64,000 nucleotides of DNA from Buttiauxella sp035271705. GTDB lineage: Bacteria > Pseudomonadota > Gammaproteobacteria > Enterobacterales > Enterobacteriaceae. Position 1 is the first letter of the stretch. Every line of letters begins with the position of its first letter. A model generated the notes under the pieces. It was not told the origin of the DNA. It did not search any database and saw only the letters and a program-made list of their open reading frames with translations. Both the position numbers and the translations under genes were made by a program. The stretch covers positions 1 to 64,000 of the forward strand of contig NZ_DATERI010000123.1 of the NCBI RefSeq assembly GCF_035271705.1. The letters are read 5' to 3'. Below are positions 51,612 to 60,678 of the stretch, piece after piece.

Positions 51612-52914
51612 GCGCCTGTACCTTGGCTCCGTAATCGTTAATTGCCTGCCACTGTGGCGGCAAGCCAGTAAAATCTGCTTCAGCCACACCCAGACGTACC
51701 GCCTGGTCGACTACGATTCTCGCCACATCAAAATGACGAACGCGTGGGTATTGCGCCAGATAGTCCCGCATTACCAAGCCTAAATCTAGCGGCACTTGTC
51801 TGGTTTTGTAGACCTGTAGTGCAGCCTCGATCATCGCGGCAAGTTGTTCGCGGATTTCATTAAACTCTTCGAATTCCAAATCACTTGGCAGTTCGCCGGT
51901 CACTTCTTCGTCACGTAATGTCATCTCTTCATCGCGCATATCGAGCAAGCGGTCGGCGTTGGCATAGGTCAGCGCCCATGGCGCATCGAAATAGTTCTGT
52001 ACCGAAACACGCAAACGCTGGGCAAAGACACGGTTTTTATCCATATCAATAGCGGTACGAATGAATTTATGAACGTGGCGGTCGTAACCTATCCACAAGT
52101 CGATTGCCTGTTGGCCCCAACTGACGATACGGTCGAGTTTGCTTTGCAGATCAAACACCAAACGGTCAACAAAGTGCAGATCATCACGCCCCAGAATCGC
52201 ATCCTGGATACGTAGCAAGTTAGCCTGCAGTTTGTCGCCCGCCGCTTCCAGGGTGTCTTGTAGTTCCCGCAATGTGCCGGAGGTTTCCGACAATAACATT
52301 TCGCAACTGGAAATGGCGGCACGCCAGTCTTTGTTCAGCAGTTGCGCGATGTCATCTTTAACCTGTTGTTGGTGCTCGTCCATGATGCGTTGGGTGAGAT
52401 CAATACTGTCAAAAATCTCGGCAACAGAATATTTCAGGGGAGCGAAGACGTTACGGTGCCAGTGGAATTCGTCACCGCCTTCATCTGCCGAATCGGCGGC
52501 GCGTTTCAGTTCACCTGCCACAATCGACAATTGCATCGATAAACGCAGCGTCGAAAACTCACGCTGGCGAATGTAGTAATCAGTGATGCCAATGCCGAGT
52601 GGAGTCAGGCGATAAATAGCATTACCTTCGTTGATTTCGCTGACAAAACGGTTAAGCAAACGCTGGCGCACCATATCATTGATGGCGTTATTGGCACGAA
52701 CGTTAATGGTTTCACTGGTCTGCTCAAACCCGTCACTCACATGACGGAAGGCATCAATCAGTTCACCTTCACTCATTTCACCGTCGAGCCGCTCACCATT
52801 CAACGTGGCGATCGCCAACAGAAACGTCAAACGTTCTGTCGGTAGCGAAATCGAATAGTCATTTTTCCTGGCCCAGGCAACCAGTTCCGGCACTGTCTGG
52901 GAAACATCACTCAT
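51592..52914 (-). CDS. mukF: Chromosome partition protein MukF (kleisin)
   Basis: This 440-residue kleisin bridges the MukB heads and binds MukE. The N-terminal winged-helix dimerisation domain includes VPELVAWARKNDYSISLP and LNGERLDGEMSEGELIDAFRHVSD. A helical middle and C-terminal winged helix follow. AAGGA seven to eight bases upstream fixes the start at 52914; six extra in-frame codons upstream are unlikely. It overlaps the end of cmoM by 8 bp. Confidence 0.97.
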   Translation of the reverse strand: MSDVSQTVPELVAWARKNDYSISLPTERLTFLLAIATLNGERLDGEMSEGELIDAFRHVSDGFEQTSETINVRANNAINDMVRQRLLNRFVSEINEGNAIYRLTPLGIGITDYYIRQREFSTLRLSMQLSIVAGELKRAADSADEGGDEFHWHRNVFAPLKYSVAEIFDSIDLTQRIMDEHQQQVKDDIAQLLNKDWRAAISSCEMLLSETSGTLRELQDTLEAAGDKLQANLLRIQDAILGRDDLHFVDRLVFDLQSKLDRIVSWGQQAIDLWIGYDRHVHKFIRTAIDMDKNRVFAQRLRVSVQNYFDAPWALTYANADRLLDMRDEEMTLRDEEVTGELPSDLEFEEFNEIREQLAAMIEAALQVYKTRQVPLDLGLVMRDYLAQYPRVRHFDVARIVVDQAVRLGVAEADFTGLPPQWQAINDYGAKVQAHVINKY

Positions 52915-53695
52915 AATTTTTCCTTGGCTCAAGCGGCTTGATTGCTGTCACGTGGATATAGCGGCCGAGGCTCACAAAAGGCTCCTGCCGGCAATAACGC
53001 GTTTCCAGTTCAAGCAAATTCTCAAAACCATCGCGTTGTTTGTGCTTATCGCGCAAGTAATCGTGGAACACTCGCACACCGGTTTTACCGGTAATCTGCC
53101 AGCCAATTTGCTCCAGCCAGTGATAAACCTGTTCTGGCTGCAGCGGATTGTCAGGCGAAAGTGTTTTTCTCTTATTCTTTTTCATACCCTGGAGAACATA
53201 TTCGAAGTTGCCGACAAACATGTTTCGCATCAGCAAGCCGTTAGCATTGTAGAACATCAAGGATAAAGCACCGCCGGGTGCAAGGTTTTCCCACAAGGTT
53301 TTAAGCACAGCTTGCGGGTCGACGACCCATTCCAGCACAGCGTGAAACAATATCAGATCAACCGGTTTTTCCAAATGTTGACCAATATCTTGTGCTGATG
53401 AATGTATGAAATGCATGTTGCTGCTCACACCTTTTTCACAGGCCAGGGCCTGGGCGCGGGAGATCATCTCAGCAGAAACATCACAAAGCAGGACGTCATG
53501 GCCGCGTTCAGCAAGTCCACACGCAGTTTGCCCTTCGCCCCCCCCCGCATCCAACACGCGTAATTTTTCAGGCAGCGTGGAAAGCAGAGCATCAAGATCT
53601 TGCCATAAAATGGCCTGGCGGAGCTGTCCTTTGGTTGTACCGTAGATGTTGCGTGAGAACTTCTCAGCAATGTCGTCAAAATTGCGGTCACGCAC
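52907..53695 (-). CDS. cmoM: tRNA carboxymethyluridine methyltransferase CmoM
   Basis: This roughly 262-residue, SAM-dependent enzyme (formerly SmtA) methylates cmo5U to mcmo5U at the tRNA wobble position. SAM motif I is LDAGGGEGQT near residue 48, followed by LCDVSAEM and FHAVLEWV. The start chosen is GTG at 53695, which aligns VRDRNFDDIAEKF with E. coli MQDRNFDD and has GGAG eight bases upstream. An in-frame ATG at 53725 would add ten residues. It is the first gene of the cmoM-mukF-mukE-mukB operon. Confidence 0.93.
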   Translation of the reverse strand: MRDRNFDDIAEKFSRNIYGTTKGQLRQAILWQDLDALLSTLPEKLRVLDAGGGEGQTACGLAERGHDVLLCDVSAEMISRAQALACEKGVSSNMHFIHSSAQDIGQHLEKPVDLILFHAVLEWVVDPQAVLKTLWENLAPGGALSLMFYNANGLLMRNMFVGNFEYVLQGMKKNKRKTLSPDNPLQPEQVYHWLEQIGWQITGKTGVRVFHDYLRDKHKQRDGFENLLELETRYCRQEPFVSLGRYIHVTAIKPLEPRKNYE

Positions 53696-53829
53696 GGGTA
53701 CGGCTCCATGGGGGAAAGGGATCATCTCAGAAGGCCGCTATTTTGGCACAGCCGAGCCAAGAATGAACCCGTCTGGTGTAATATCACCAGCGTTTACCTG
53801 CTGTATGGCTAAAAAAGGACCCATAAATC

Positions 53830-54606
53830 ATGCTTTTTATCCTGAAAAAATATATCGGCGGGCTGCTGCTCCCCTTGCCCTTTTTATTATTGGTGATGGG
53901 TATTGCGCTTTGCTTGCTATGGTTCAGCCGTTGGCAAAAAAGTGCAAAGACGCTATTAAGCCTGAGCTGGTTAGTTTTGCTGCTGATTAGCCTGCAGCCG
54001 GTGGCTGACAAAATGCTCAAGCCTATTGAAGATACCTACCCAACCTGGCGCGGTAGTGAAAAAGTGGATTACATCGTGGTGCTTGGCGGCGGCTATACAT
54101 GGAACCCAGAATGGGCACCAAGTTCCAATCTTATCAACAATAGTTTGCCACGCGTGACCGAAGCGGTACGTCTGTGGCAGGCTAATCCCCGCGCAAAAAT
54201 GATCTTTACCGGTGCACGAGCGGTGACAAATCCGGTCAGTACCGCAGAAGCAGGGGCTCGGGTGGCAGAAAGCCTTGGGGTTCCGCGCTCGCAAATCATC
54301 ACGCTTGAAGAACCAAAAGATACTGAAGAAGAAGCGGCAGCGGTTGCAAAAACCCTTGGACATCAGCCATTTTTATTGGTGAGTTCCGCATCCCATCTGC
54401 CGCGTGCGGTGATTTTCTTCCGTCATGCTGGGTTGAATCCGATTCCCGCACCGGCTAATCAAATGGCCATTACATCACCACTTAATCCATGGGAGCGAAT
54501 TATCCCAGCGCCGGTTTGGTTAATGCACAGCGATCGTGCCATTTATGAAAGTGTGGGACGCGTCTGGCAATGGTTAAAAGGATCGTCAGGAGAGCCAGGG
54601 CATTAA
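53830..54606 (+). CDS. elyC: Envelope biogenesis factor ElyC (DUF218)
   Basis: This 258-residue inner-membrane protein has two N-terminal helices (about 9-32 and 37-55) and a periplasmic DUF218/SanA-like domain with VVLGGGYTW, MIFTGARAVTNP, PKDTEEEAAAV and LVSSASHLPRAV. ElyC supports peptidoglycan and lipid-carrier metabolism at low temperature in E. coli. It diverges from cmoM. Its last 21 bp overlap the 3' end of convergent ycbJ. Confidence 0.94.
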   Translation: MLFILKKYIGGLLLPLPFLLLVMGIALCLLWFSRWQKSAKTLLSLSWLVLLLISLQPVADKMLKPIEDTYPTWRGSEKVDYIVVLGGGYTWNPEWAPSSNLINNSLPRVTEAVRLWQANPRAKMIFTGARAVTNPVSTAEAGARVAESLGVPRSQIITLEEPKDTEEEAAAVAKTLGHQPFLLVSSASHLPRAVIFFRHAGLNPIPAPANQMAITSPLNPWERIIPAPVWLMHSDRAIYESVGRVWQWLKGSSGEPGH

Positions 54607-55479
54607 GTTTTTCGAAGCGATATCAAAGGCGGGTCGATTAAGTCGGCCCGACTGTAACAGCTGCGCGATGCAATCCCACAAGACGTACATCCACCGCCGC
54701 CACAAGAACGACTCAGCTACCGGTGCTCGCTGTAAATAATGCCAAAGCAGACTTTCCGACTGCCCTTGTTCGTAGAGACGGAATATTTCATATTCACGCG
54801 GTGCCCAAAGCGTCATTCCAGGATTAACCATGGCCAGTAATTGGTCGCTGCGCCCGTCTTTCAGCATGCTGCTGAGCGTAAAGTTACCATGCACCAGCAC
54901 GCAATTATCGTTGAAATCTTCGAATAAGCGCGGCATACATTCGCGGGTACGGAACAAGATTCGGCGGTCCTGCATGGTCAGGCCATTATTGGGGTACTGA
55001 TTGAGGGTCGTCCACAGCATTTCGACACGCTGCCGATACCATGAGGGCCAGATATTTTCTTGGGTGCTGTCGACGTGGCCCACACAACCACGGCTATCAA
55101 CGCGATGCCAGGCGAGCAGCCCTTCCACAATTTGGTCTTTTAGATGTTCCCAGCGGTCTGGCGTGCGGGTGGGTGCTTCGACCGGCACGCCACGCAAGCG
55201 CTCCATTAAAAGCACGTCTGGCCCTGGGGTGTCATCATGCGTCACCACACCGTAGACCACAGGCAAACGCACCGTACCGGATCGTGCCAGCATGGACATT
55301 TTCCAGGCGAGTTGCGCAGCAAGACCTCGGGTGCTAAAACTTTTCGCCAGCAAAGACATCGCATTACCCTCGCTGTCATACAGCGACCATAGAGCGGTGT
55401 TTGGCTGTTCGTTGATGCACTCTATCCGGCTTAGTTTTTCACCCAGCAGATGACTCAATTCCTTGCGTAGCAGCTCCAT
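54586..55479 (-). CDS. ycbJ: YcbJ, aminoglycoside-phosphotransferase-like kinase fold protein
   Basis: This 297-residue protein of the APH/choline-kinase-like superfamily has the E. coli YcbJ length. DVLLMERLRGVPVE resembles the hinge and NCVLVHGNFTLSSML the catalytic loop, with the usual HGD aspartate replaced by Asn (HGN), so kinase activity is uncertain. It overlaps the elyC end by 21 bp. A strong terminator and the kdsB gene lie upstream. No function is established. Confidence 0.9.
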   Translation of the reverse strand: MELLRKELSHLLGEKLSRIECINEQPNTALWSLYDSEGNAMSLLAKSFSTRGLAAQLAWKMSMLARSGTVRLPVVYGVVTHDDTPGPDVLLMERLRGVPVEAPTRTPDRWEHLKDQIVEGLLAWHRVDSRGCVGHVDSTQENIWPSWYRQRVEMLWTTLNQYPNNGLTMQDRRILFRTRECMPRLFEDFNDNCVLVHGNFTLSSMLKDGRSDQLLAMVNPGMTLWAPREYEIFRLYEQGQSESLLWHYLQRAPVAESFLWRRWMYVLWDCIAQLLQSGRLNRPAFDIASKNLMPWLS

Positions 55480-55570
55480 GACTCATTACCCCTTGCAACA
55501 CTGGTGTTTTTATAATGAGCTTGCGGGCGCACGTTGTCATCACCTGAGATCAATATGCCTTGAGATAATA

Positions 55571-55600
55571 AAAAAACCGGCGTTTTTCGCCGGTTTTTTT
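55571..55600 (-). terminator. kdsB operon terminator
   Basis: AAAAAACCGGCG pairs with CGCCGGTTTTTT around a 5-base T loop, with A and T tracts on both sides. It lies between the kdsB stop and the ycbJ promoter region. Confidence 0.93.
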
Positions 55601-55655
55601 ATACATGGACGTAAGCTACGCTCTGTACCCTACAACTTCAATGAGGACAGGTCTG

Positions 55656-56402
55656 TTAGCGCATCGCCTGACGGACACGCTCTAAATCTTCAGGCGTATC
55701 AACGCCAATACTCGGAACTTCTTTCGCGACGGCAACATGGATTTTTTCGCCATTCCACAGCACGCGCAATTGTTCGAGCATTTCGATTTGTTCAAGCTGG
55801 CTTGGTTCCCAGGTCACATAGCGACGAATGAAACCTGCACGGTAGCCGTAGATACCAATGTGGCGCAGCAGAGAATCACCAATCTTTTCGCGAGACTGCG
55901 CAAAACGGTCTCTGTCCCATGGGATAGTCGCGCGGGAGAAATAAAGTGCATAACCCTGCGCATCCATCACCACTTTTACCGCGTTCGGATTGAATGCTTC
56001 TTCCGCAGAGTCGATTGGCACTGCAAGTGTTGCCATGCCCGCCTGGCTATTGGCCAGATTGCTGGCAACCTGGCGAATGATAACCGGAGGGATCATCGGC
56101 TCATCACCCTGCACATTCACAATCACGGTATCATCGCTAAACTGGTATTTTTCAATAACCTCAGCAAGACGTTCCGTGCCAGAGTGATGGTCAGCCCGGG
56201 TCATGCACACTTCGCCACCCGCCGCTTCAACAGCACGAGCAACGTCTTCATGATCGGTTGCAACAATAATGCGATCAGCTCCCGACTCGCGTGCACGGTC
56301 CAGAACATGAACCACCATTGGTTTACCGTTAATATCTTTTAACGGTTTGCCCGGTAAGCGTGTGGAAGCATAGCGAGCAGGAATTATTGCCACAAAACTC
56401 AT
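55656..56402 (-). CDS. kdsB: CMP-KDO synthetase
   Basis: This 248-residue cytidylyltransferase activates KDO as CMP-KDO for LPS inner-core synthesis. The nucleotide-binding loop IPARYASTRLPGKPL is at the N-terminus. VNVQGDEPMIPP and RHIGIYGYR are conserved. It starts in an ATGA overlap with ycaR, so the two are translationally coupled. Confidence 0.98.
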   Translation of the reverse strand: MSFVAIIPARYASTRLPGKPLKDINGKPMVVHVLDRARESGADRIIVATDHEDVARAVEAAGGEVCMTRADHHSGTERLAEVIEKYQFSDDTVIVNVQGDEPMIPPVIIRQVASNLANSQAGMATLAVPIDSAEEAFNPNAVKVVMDAQGYALYFSRATIPWDRDRFAQSREKIGDSLLRHIGIYGYRAGFIRRYVTWEPSQLEQIEMLEQLRVLWNGEKIHVAVAKEVPSIGVDTPEDLERVRQAMR

Positions 56403-56581
56403 GGATTAGTCTCGTCAGAAGTCAGCACTCGAGCTTCAGTTTCCAGCAGTACTGGAATACCCTCGCGCAGAGGAAACGCCAGGTGATCAGGTTTGCAGAT
56501 AAGCTCCTGCTTTTCCTGATTAAAGTAGAGCTTGCCGTTACAAACCGGGCAAGCGATGATTTCAAGTAATCGATGATCCAT
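56399..56581 (-). CDS. ycaR: TRM112-family small zinc-ribbon-like protein YcaR
   Basis: This 60-residue protein begins MDHRLLEIIACPVCNGKLYF and ends LTSDETNP, matching E. coli YcaR. It keeps the CPVC pair, but the second cysteine pair of a full zinc ribbon is reduced to a single Cys (LICKPD). GGAGT just upstream sets the start at 56581. It is coupled to kdsB. The function is unknown; Trm112 relatives act as methyltransferase partners. Confidence 0.92.
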   Translation of the reverse strand: MDHRLLEIIACPVCNGKLYFNQEKQELICKPDHLAFPLREGIPVLLETEARVLTSDETNP

Positions 56582-56627
56582 GGTTACTCCAGAATGACCG
56601 CCATCAAAGGCGAAAGAATAACATAAC

Positions 56628-57863
56628 TCACGTGTTCTCTGGGCTAATTTCCCAACCTTCGCCCCATGAAGAAGCAAATTCCGTCGGGATATTACCGAGG
56701 CGAATCTGCTTAGCACCTTGCCAATAAGCAAAATCAGTAAATGCCGTATGCAGGCCATTAATCAAGGACTGGCTGGGCTTCGGCCCGTCCTCAAGGTACA
56801 GGCTGATAATCTCCAGTTCTTCGGATTTACGATGCATTTTTGCATCCACTCTCCCCACAAGCGCGCCTTGATGCAGCAATGGCAAAACGAAATATCCGTA
56901 TTTGCGTTTTTCGGCGGGAGTGTAACATTCAAGACGATAAGAGAAGTTAAATAGCGCTTCGGCACGCTTACGATCCCAGACAACAGGATCAAACGGTGAT
57001 AACACCGCAGTGTGGGTGGCCCGCAACGTGTTTTGTTCGGCTTTGGCAAGTAATGGGAACTGGTCGCAGTGCAGCCACATTTCGCCAACACCCTCAACAT
57101 TAACCGGGATAACACGCCCCTTTTCCTGCCATTGGGTGAGCAACGGCTTAATAGAGATATTCTTCAACCGGTAATAATCAGCCAACCATTCAGGGCGGAA
57201 AATGCCGAGACTGCGCGCACTGTTTTCCAGCATTTGCTGCTCGGCATCGTGCTGATGGATAAGATGCAGTTCATCATTCCAGTGCGGCATTACGCGCGAG
57301 GTTAGATCATAGACACGCTGAAAATTGCGCCGCTCAATCACCATGACTTTCCCGGCTGTAAATAGGCCCTCAAGATGTTTCTTGTGAGGCTTCCACTCCC
57401 ACCACCCGCTCGTACCTTTGCGGGGATGTTCAAAATCAGCAGAACGTACCGGGCCATGGTTCTCAATATGAGTCAGGAGTTTTTCAATCTCTTCGGCATG
57501 CTCAACCATCCATTCAGGACGATACTTCCAACCCATTTTTTCGGGATTCAGCATCCGATGACGGATCAACGAAAAATCTTTTCTCGGTAAAAAGCAGGCT
57601 TCGTGTGCCCAATACTCCATTAAATCGCCGTTAAGCAAAGCATCGTCAAGCCAGGTTTGCGGGAAATGCCCCAGACGGCTGAATAACACCAGATAGGGGC
57701 TTCGAGCGACAATATTGATGGTATCGATTTGGAGCAACGACATGCGGTTAATGGCCGCAACAACATCGGTAGGTTTTGGGCTGCGGCGGGGCTTTAAGAG
57801 CAATCCTTGCGCCGCGAGATGGAGGTTACGAGCGGCACGTAAAGTCAGTTGCGGTACGGACAT
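56628..57863 (-). CDS. ycaQ: Interstrand-crosslink DNA glycosylase YcaQ
   Basis: This 411-residue HTH_42/AlkZ-like glycosylase unhooks DNA interstrand crosslinks made by nitrogen mustards. The catalytic Q-phi-D motif is in SLLQIDTINIVARSPY near residue 47. Winged-helix modules follow, with the C-terminal barrel around KRKYGYFVLPLLH. It matches E. coli YcaQ in length. It lies between lpxK and ycaR in the same direction, with 46-50 bp gaps. Confidence 0.94.
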   Translation of the reverse strand: MSVPQLTLRAARNLHLAAQGLLLKPRRSPKPTDVVAAINRMSLLQIDTINIVARSPYLVLFSRLGHFPQTWLDDALLNGDLMEYWAHEACFLPRKDFSLIRHRMLNPEKMGWKYRPEWMVEHAEEIEKLLTHIENHGPVRSADFEHPRKGTSGWWEWKPHKKHLEGLFTAGKVMVIERRNFQRVYDLTSRVMPHWNDELHLIHQHDAEQQMLENSARSLGIFRPEWLADYYRLKNISIKPLLTQWQEKGRVIPVNVEGVGEMWLHCDQFPLLAKAEQNTLRATHTAVLSPFDPVVWDRKRAEALFNFSYRLECYTPAEKRKYGYFVLPLLHQGALVGRVDAKMHRKSEELEIISLYLEDGPKPSQSLINGLHTAFTDFAYWQGAKQIRLGNIPTEFASSWGEGWEISPENT

Positions 57864-57913
57864 AAAAGAGTCCTGTCTTTAGCAAACTCGAATTCTGGTG
57901 CGCTAAATTAGGC

Positions 57914-58897
57914 TTAACGCACCAGCGCCAATAATGACTGCAATAACGCATCGGCTTGAGGTTGTGCCAGATGGGCATCCACCGGCAAAAACCACCAGTT
58001 ATCATGACCGGTAACGAATACTCGGCATTTCACTGCGTCTTTTTCGGTCATTAACAGGGTCTGACCCGGTTGCACTAATTTCTCGACGTCACTTTCGCTT
58101 AATGCCTGATGGTCTGCGAGACTGACCGTACGAATCGGGGTCAAACCACATTGCTGTAAAGTCGCGAAAAAACGCGGCGGGTGGCCAATTCCAGCCATAG
58201 CGACCACGTTTCCCAGTGTATGTACCGGACGGCGCTCCCCCGTCAACAAATTAACCGCTTCACCTGGTTGCAATGTCATGCCGATTTCACCCGGTTGAGC
58301 CTCACCACCATTGGTGATGACCGCATCAACGGAGGCCAGACGGCCCGTTCGTTCCCGCATCGGCCCGGCAGGAAGCCACCAGCCATTGCCAAAGCGCCTG
58401 ATACCATCAACGACCACGATTTCTTTGTCACGCGCTAACGCATAATGCTGCAAACCGTCATCGGTGATGATCAACTGCGGTTGTGCTTTTTCCACCAACA
58501 TTTGCACCGCTTCACTGCGGCGTGGAGCGACAGCAACTGCAGCACCAGTACGCTGATAGATCAGTACCGGTTCATCACCTGCCTGGGAGGTGGTGGTAGT
58601 ATCGTCGAGCAACAAGGGGTAGTGCTCGGCTTTACCGCCGTAACCACGGGAAACCACCCCAACGCGGATACCGCGCTGCTGTAGTTGTTCAACCAGCCAT
58701 ATCACAACGGGTGTTTTACCATTGCCACCAGCCGTCAGATTGCCAACCACCACCACCGGCACCGGAGCACGCCAGGACTTTTTGACTCCTAACCGGTAGC
58801 AAAGACGTATTGCACCGCTCACCAAGCCGTACAGCCAGGAGAGCGGTAACAGCAAAAGGTAGAGGGGAGATTTTCCCGACCAAATGCGTTCTATCAT
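57914..58897 (-). CDS. lpxK: Tetraacyldisaccharide 4'-kinase LpxK
   Basis: This 327-residue inner-membrane-associated kinase phosphorylates the 4' position of the lipid A disaccharide. An N-terminal membrane helix (YLLLLPLSWLYGLVSG) precedes Walker A GNLTAGGNGKTPVV. IITDDGLQHY supplies catalytic Asp and His residues. It starts in a 4-bp overlap with msbA, whose product then flips the finished lipid A-core. Confidence 0.97.
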   Translation of the reverse strand: MIERIWSGKSPLYLLLLPLSWLYGLVSGAIRLCYRLGVKKSWRAPVPVVVVGNLTAGGNGKTPVVIWLVEQLQQRGIRVGVVSRGYGGKAEHYPLLLDDTTTTSQAGDEPVLIYQRTGAAVAVAPRRSEAVQMLVEKAQPQLIITDDGLQHYALARDKEIVVVDGIRRFGNGWWLPAGPMRERTGRLASVDAVITNGGEAQPGEIGMTLQPGEAVNLLTGERRPVHTLGNVVAMAGIGHPPRFFATLQQCGLTPIRTVSLADHQALSESDVEKLVQPGQTLLMTEKDAVKCRVFVTGHDNWWFLPVDAHLAQPQADALLQSLLALVR

Positions 58898-60642
58898 GAA
58901 CCGAATTGCATTCTATGTAGTTGGGCGTAAACCCCACGATGCTCAATCAACTCTGCGTGAGGACCGCGTTCCACGATACGACCGTCTTCCACCACCACAA
59001 TTTCATCAGCCTGTTCAATGGTTGATAAGCGGTGAGCAATGACCAGTGACGTACGGTTTTTCTGCAGTTCATCCAACGCCGCCTGAATGGCACGTTCTGA
59101 TTCCGTATCTAAAGCGGAGGTCGCTTCATCAAGAATCAGGATTGGGCTATCACGCAATAATGCACGAGCGATGGCAATACGCTGGCGTTGACCCCCTGAG
59201 AGCAATACGCCATTTTCACCGATAATAGTTTCCAGGCCGTTCTCCATCTTGCTAATGAAGTCCATTGCGTACGCCATACGTGCAGCATTTTCAATGTCGG
59301 CACGGTTGTACTGTTGAGTACGTGCATAGGCGATATTGTTGGCAATGGTGTCATTGAACAAATGAACGTTTTGTGAAACGAGAGCAACCTGATTACGCAG
59401 AGAGGATAAGGTGTATTCACGAATATCCACCCCATCAATCGTAATATTACCTTCCTGAATATCGTAAAAACGCGTCATCAGGCTGGCGATTGTCGACTTG
59501 CCGGAACCGGAACGCCCAACCAATGCCACCGTCTTACCGGCAGGTATATTCAGGTTGATCTTACGCAGCGCAGGCACTTCACGACCAGGATAGGTAAAGG
59601 TCACGTCACGGAATTCAACATCGCCTTTGGCACGTTCAATGACACGCGTCCCTTCGTCTTTCTCTTGCGCGGAGTCGAGAATAGAGAACAGAGTTTGGCA
59701 AGCCGCCATACCGCGCTGGAATTGAGCATTGACGTTAGTCAGTGATTTCAGTGGGCGCATCAGTGCAATCATTGAAGAGAACACAACGGTAATCGTACCG
59801 GCGGTCAGCGTTTCCATCACACTAGGGAAACTTGCAGCGTAAATAACGAATGCAAGCGCCAGAGAAGCAATGAGCTGAATGATTGGGTCAGAAATAGATG
59901 AAGCTGAAACCAGTTTCATTCCCTGGCGACGCATACGGTTACTGACGTTGTTGAAGCGTTCAGTTTCCACTTCCTGACCACCAAAGATCAGGACTTCTTT
60001 ATGGCCTTTCAGCATCTGCTCTGCACTGGTGGTGACTTGCCCCATGGTGTTTTGCATATTTTTGCTGATATTGCGGAAACGTTTGGAAACCAGACGAATC
60101 GCAATTGAAACGATAGGTGCCAGGACAATCAAGATCAACGAAAGTTGCCAGCTATACCAAAACATCAGCACAAACAGGCCAATGATAGATGCGCCTTCAC
60201 GTACAACGGTGATTAACGCGCTAGAAGATGAGGAAGCAACTTGTTCAGAATCGTAAGTAATACGTGAGAGCAGTGTGCCAGTGGATTGTTGGTCAAAGAA
60301 CGCAACCGGCATCCCCATCATGTGGCTGAACAAGCGACGACGCATGTTCATGACAACTTGCCCAGAAACCCAGGAGATACAATAGCTGGAGACGTAACTC
60401 GTCGCACCGCGCAGCACCATTAGCGCGATAACAACCAGCGGCATCCATAGCAACACCGATTTATCAGTTTTTCCAAAACCATCATCCAGTAACGGTTTAA
60501 GCAAAGACAGCATATAGGTATCACTGGCAGCGTTCAGGATTAACGCAATACCAGCCACAATCAGACCCGGCTTAAAAGGAGCAATCATCGGCCAAAGGCG
60601 GCGGAAGGTCTGCCATGTGGAAAGATCTTTATCGTTATGCAT
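58894..60642 (-). CDS. msbA: Lipid A flippase MsbA
   Basis: This 582-residue ABC exporter half-transporter flips lipid A-core across the inner membrane. Six membrane helices occupy about residues 20-310. The ATPase domain has Walker A GRSGSGKST near 376-384, signature LLSGGQRQRIAIARALL and Walker B LILDEATSALD. It is identical in length to E. coli MsbA and is coupled to lpxK by a 4-bp overlap. ycaI ends 36 bp upstream of its start. Confidence 0.98.
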   Translation of the reverse strand: MHNDKDLSTWQTFRRLWPMIAPFKPGLIVAGIALILNAASDTYMLSLLKPLLDDGFGKTDKSVLLWMPLVVIALMVLRGATSYVSSYCISWVSGQVVMNMRRRLFSHMMGMPVAFFDQQSTGTLLSRITYDSEQVASSSSSALITVVREGASIIGLFVLMFWYSWQLSLILIVLAPIVSIAIRLVSKRFRNISKNMQNTMGQVTTSAEQMLKGHKEVLIFGGQEVETERFNNVSNRMRRQGMKLVSASSISDPIIQLIASLALAFVIYAASFPSVMETLTAGTITVVFSSMIALMRPLKSLTNVNAQFQRGMAACQTLFSILDSAQEKDEGTRVIERAKGDVEFRDVTFTYPGREVPALRKINLNIPAGKTVALVGRSGSGKSTIASLMTRFYDIQEGNITIDGVDIREYTLSSLRNQVALVSQNVHLFNDTIANNIAYARTQQYNRADIENAARMAYAMDFISKMENGLETIIGENGVLLSGGQRQRIAIARALLRDSPILILDEATSALDTESERAIQAALDELQKNRTSLVIAHRLSTIEQADEIVVVEDGRIVERGPHAELIEHRGVYAQLHRMQFGS

Positions 60643-60678
60643 TCAGTAAACCAGCATTAGATGAAATAGCCGCATATT

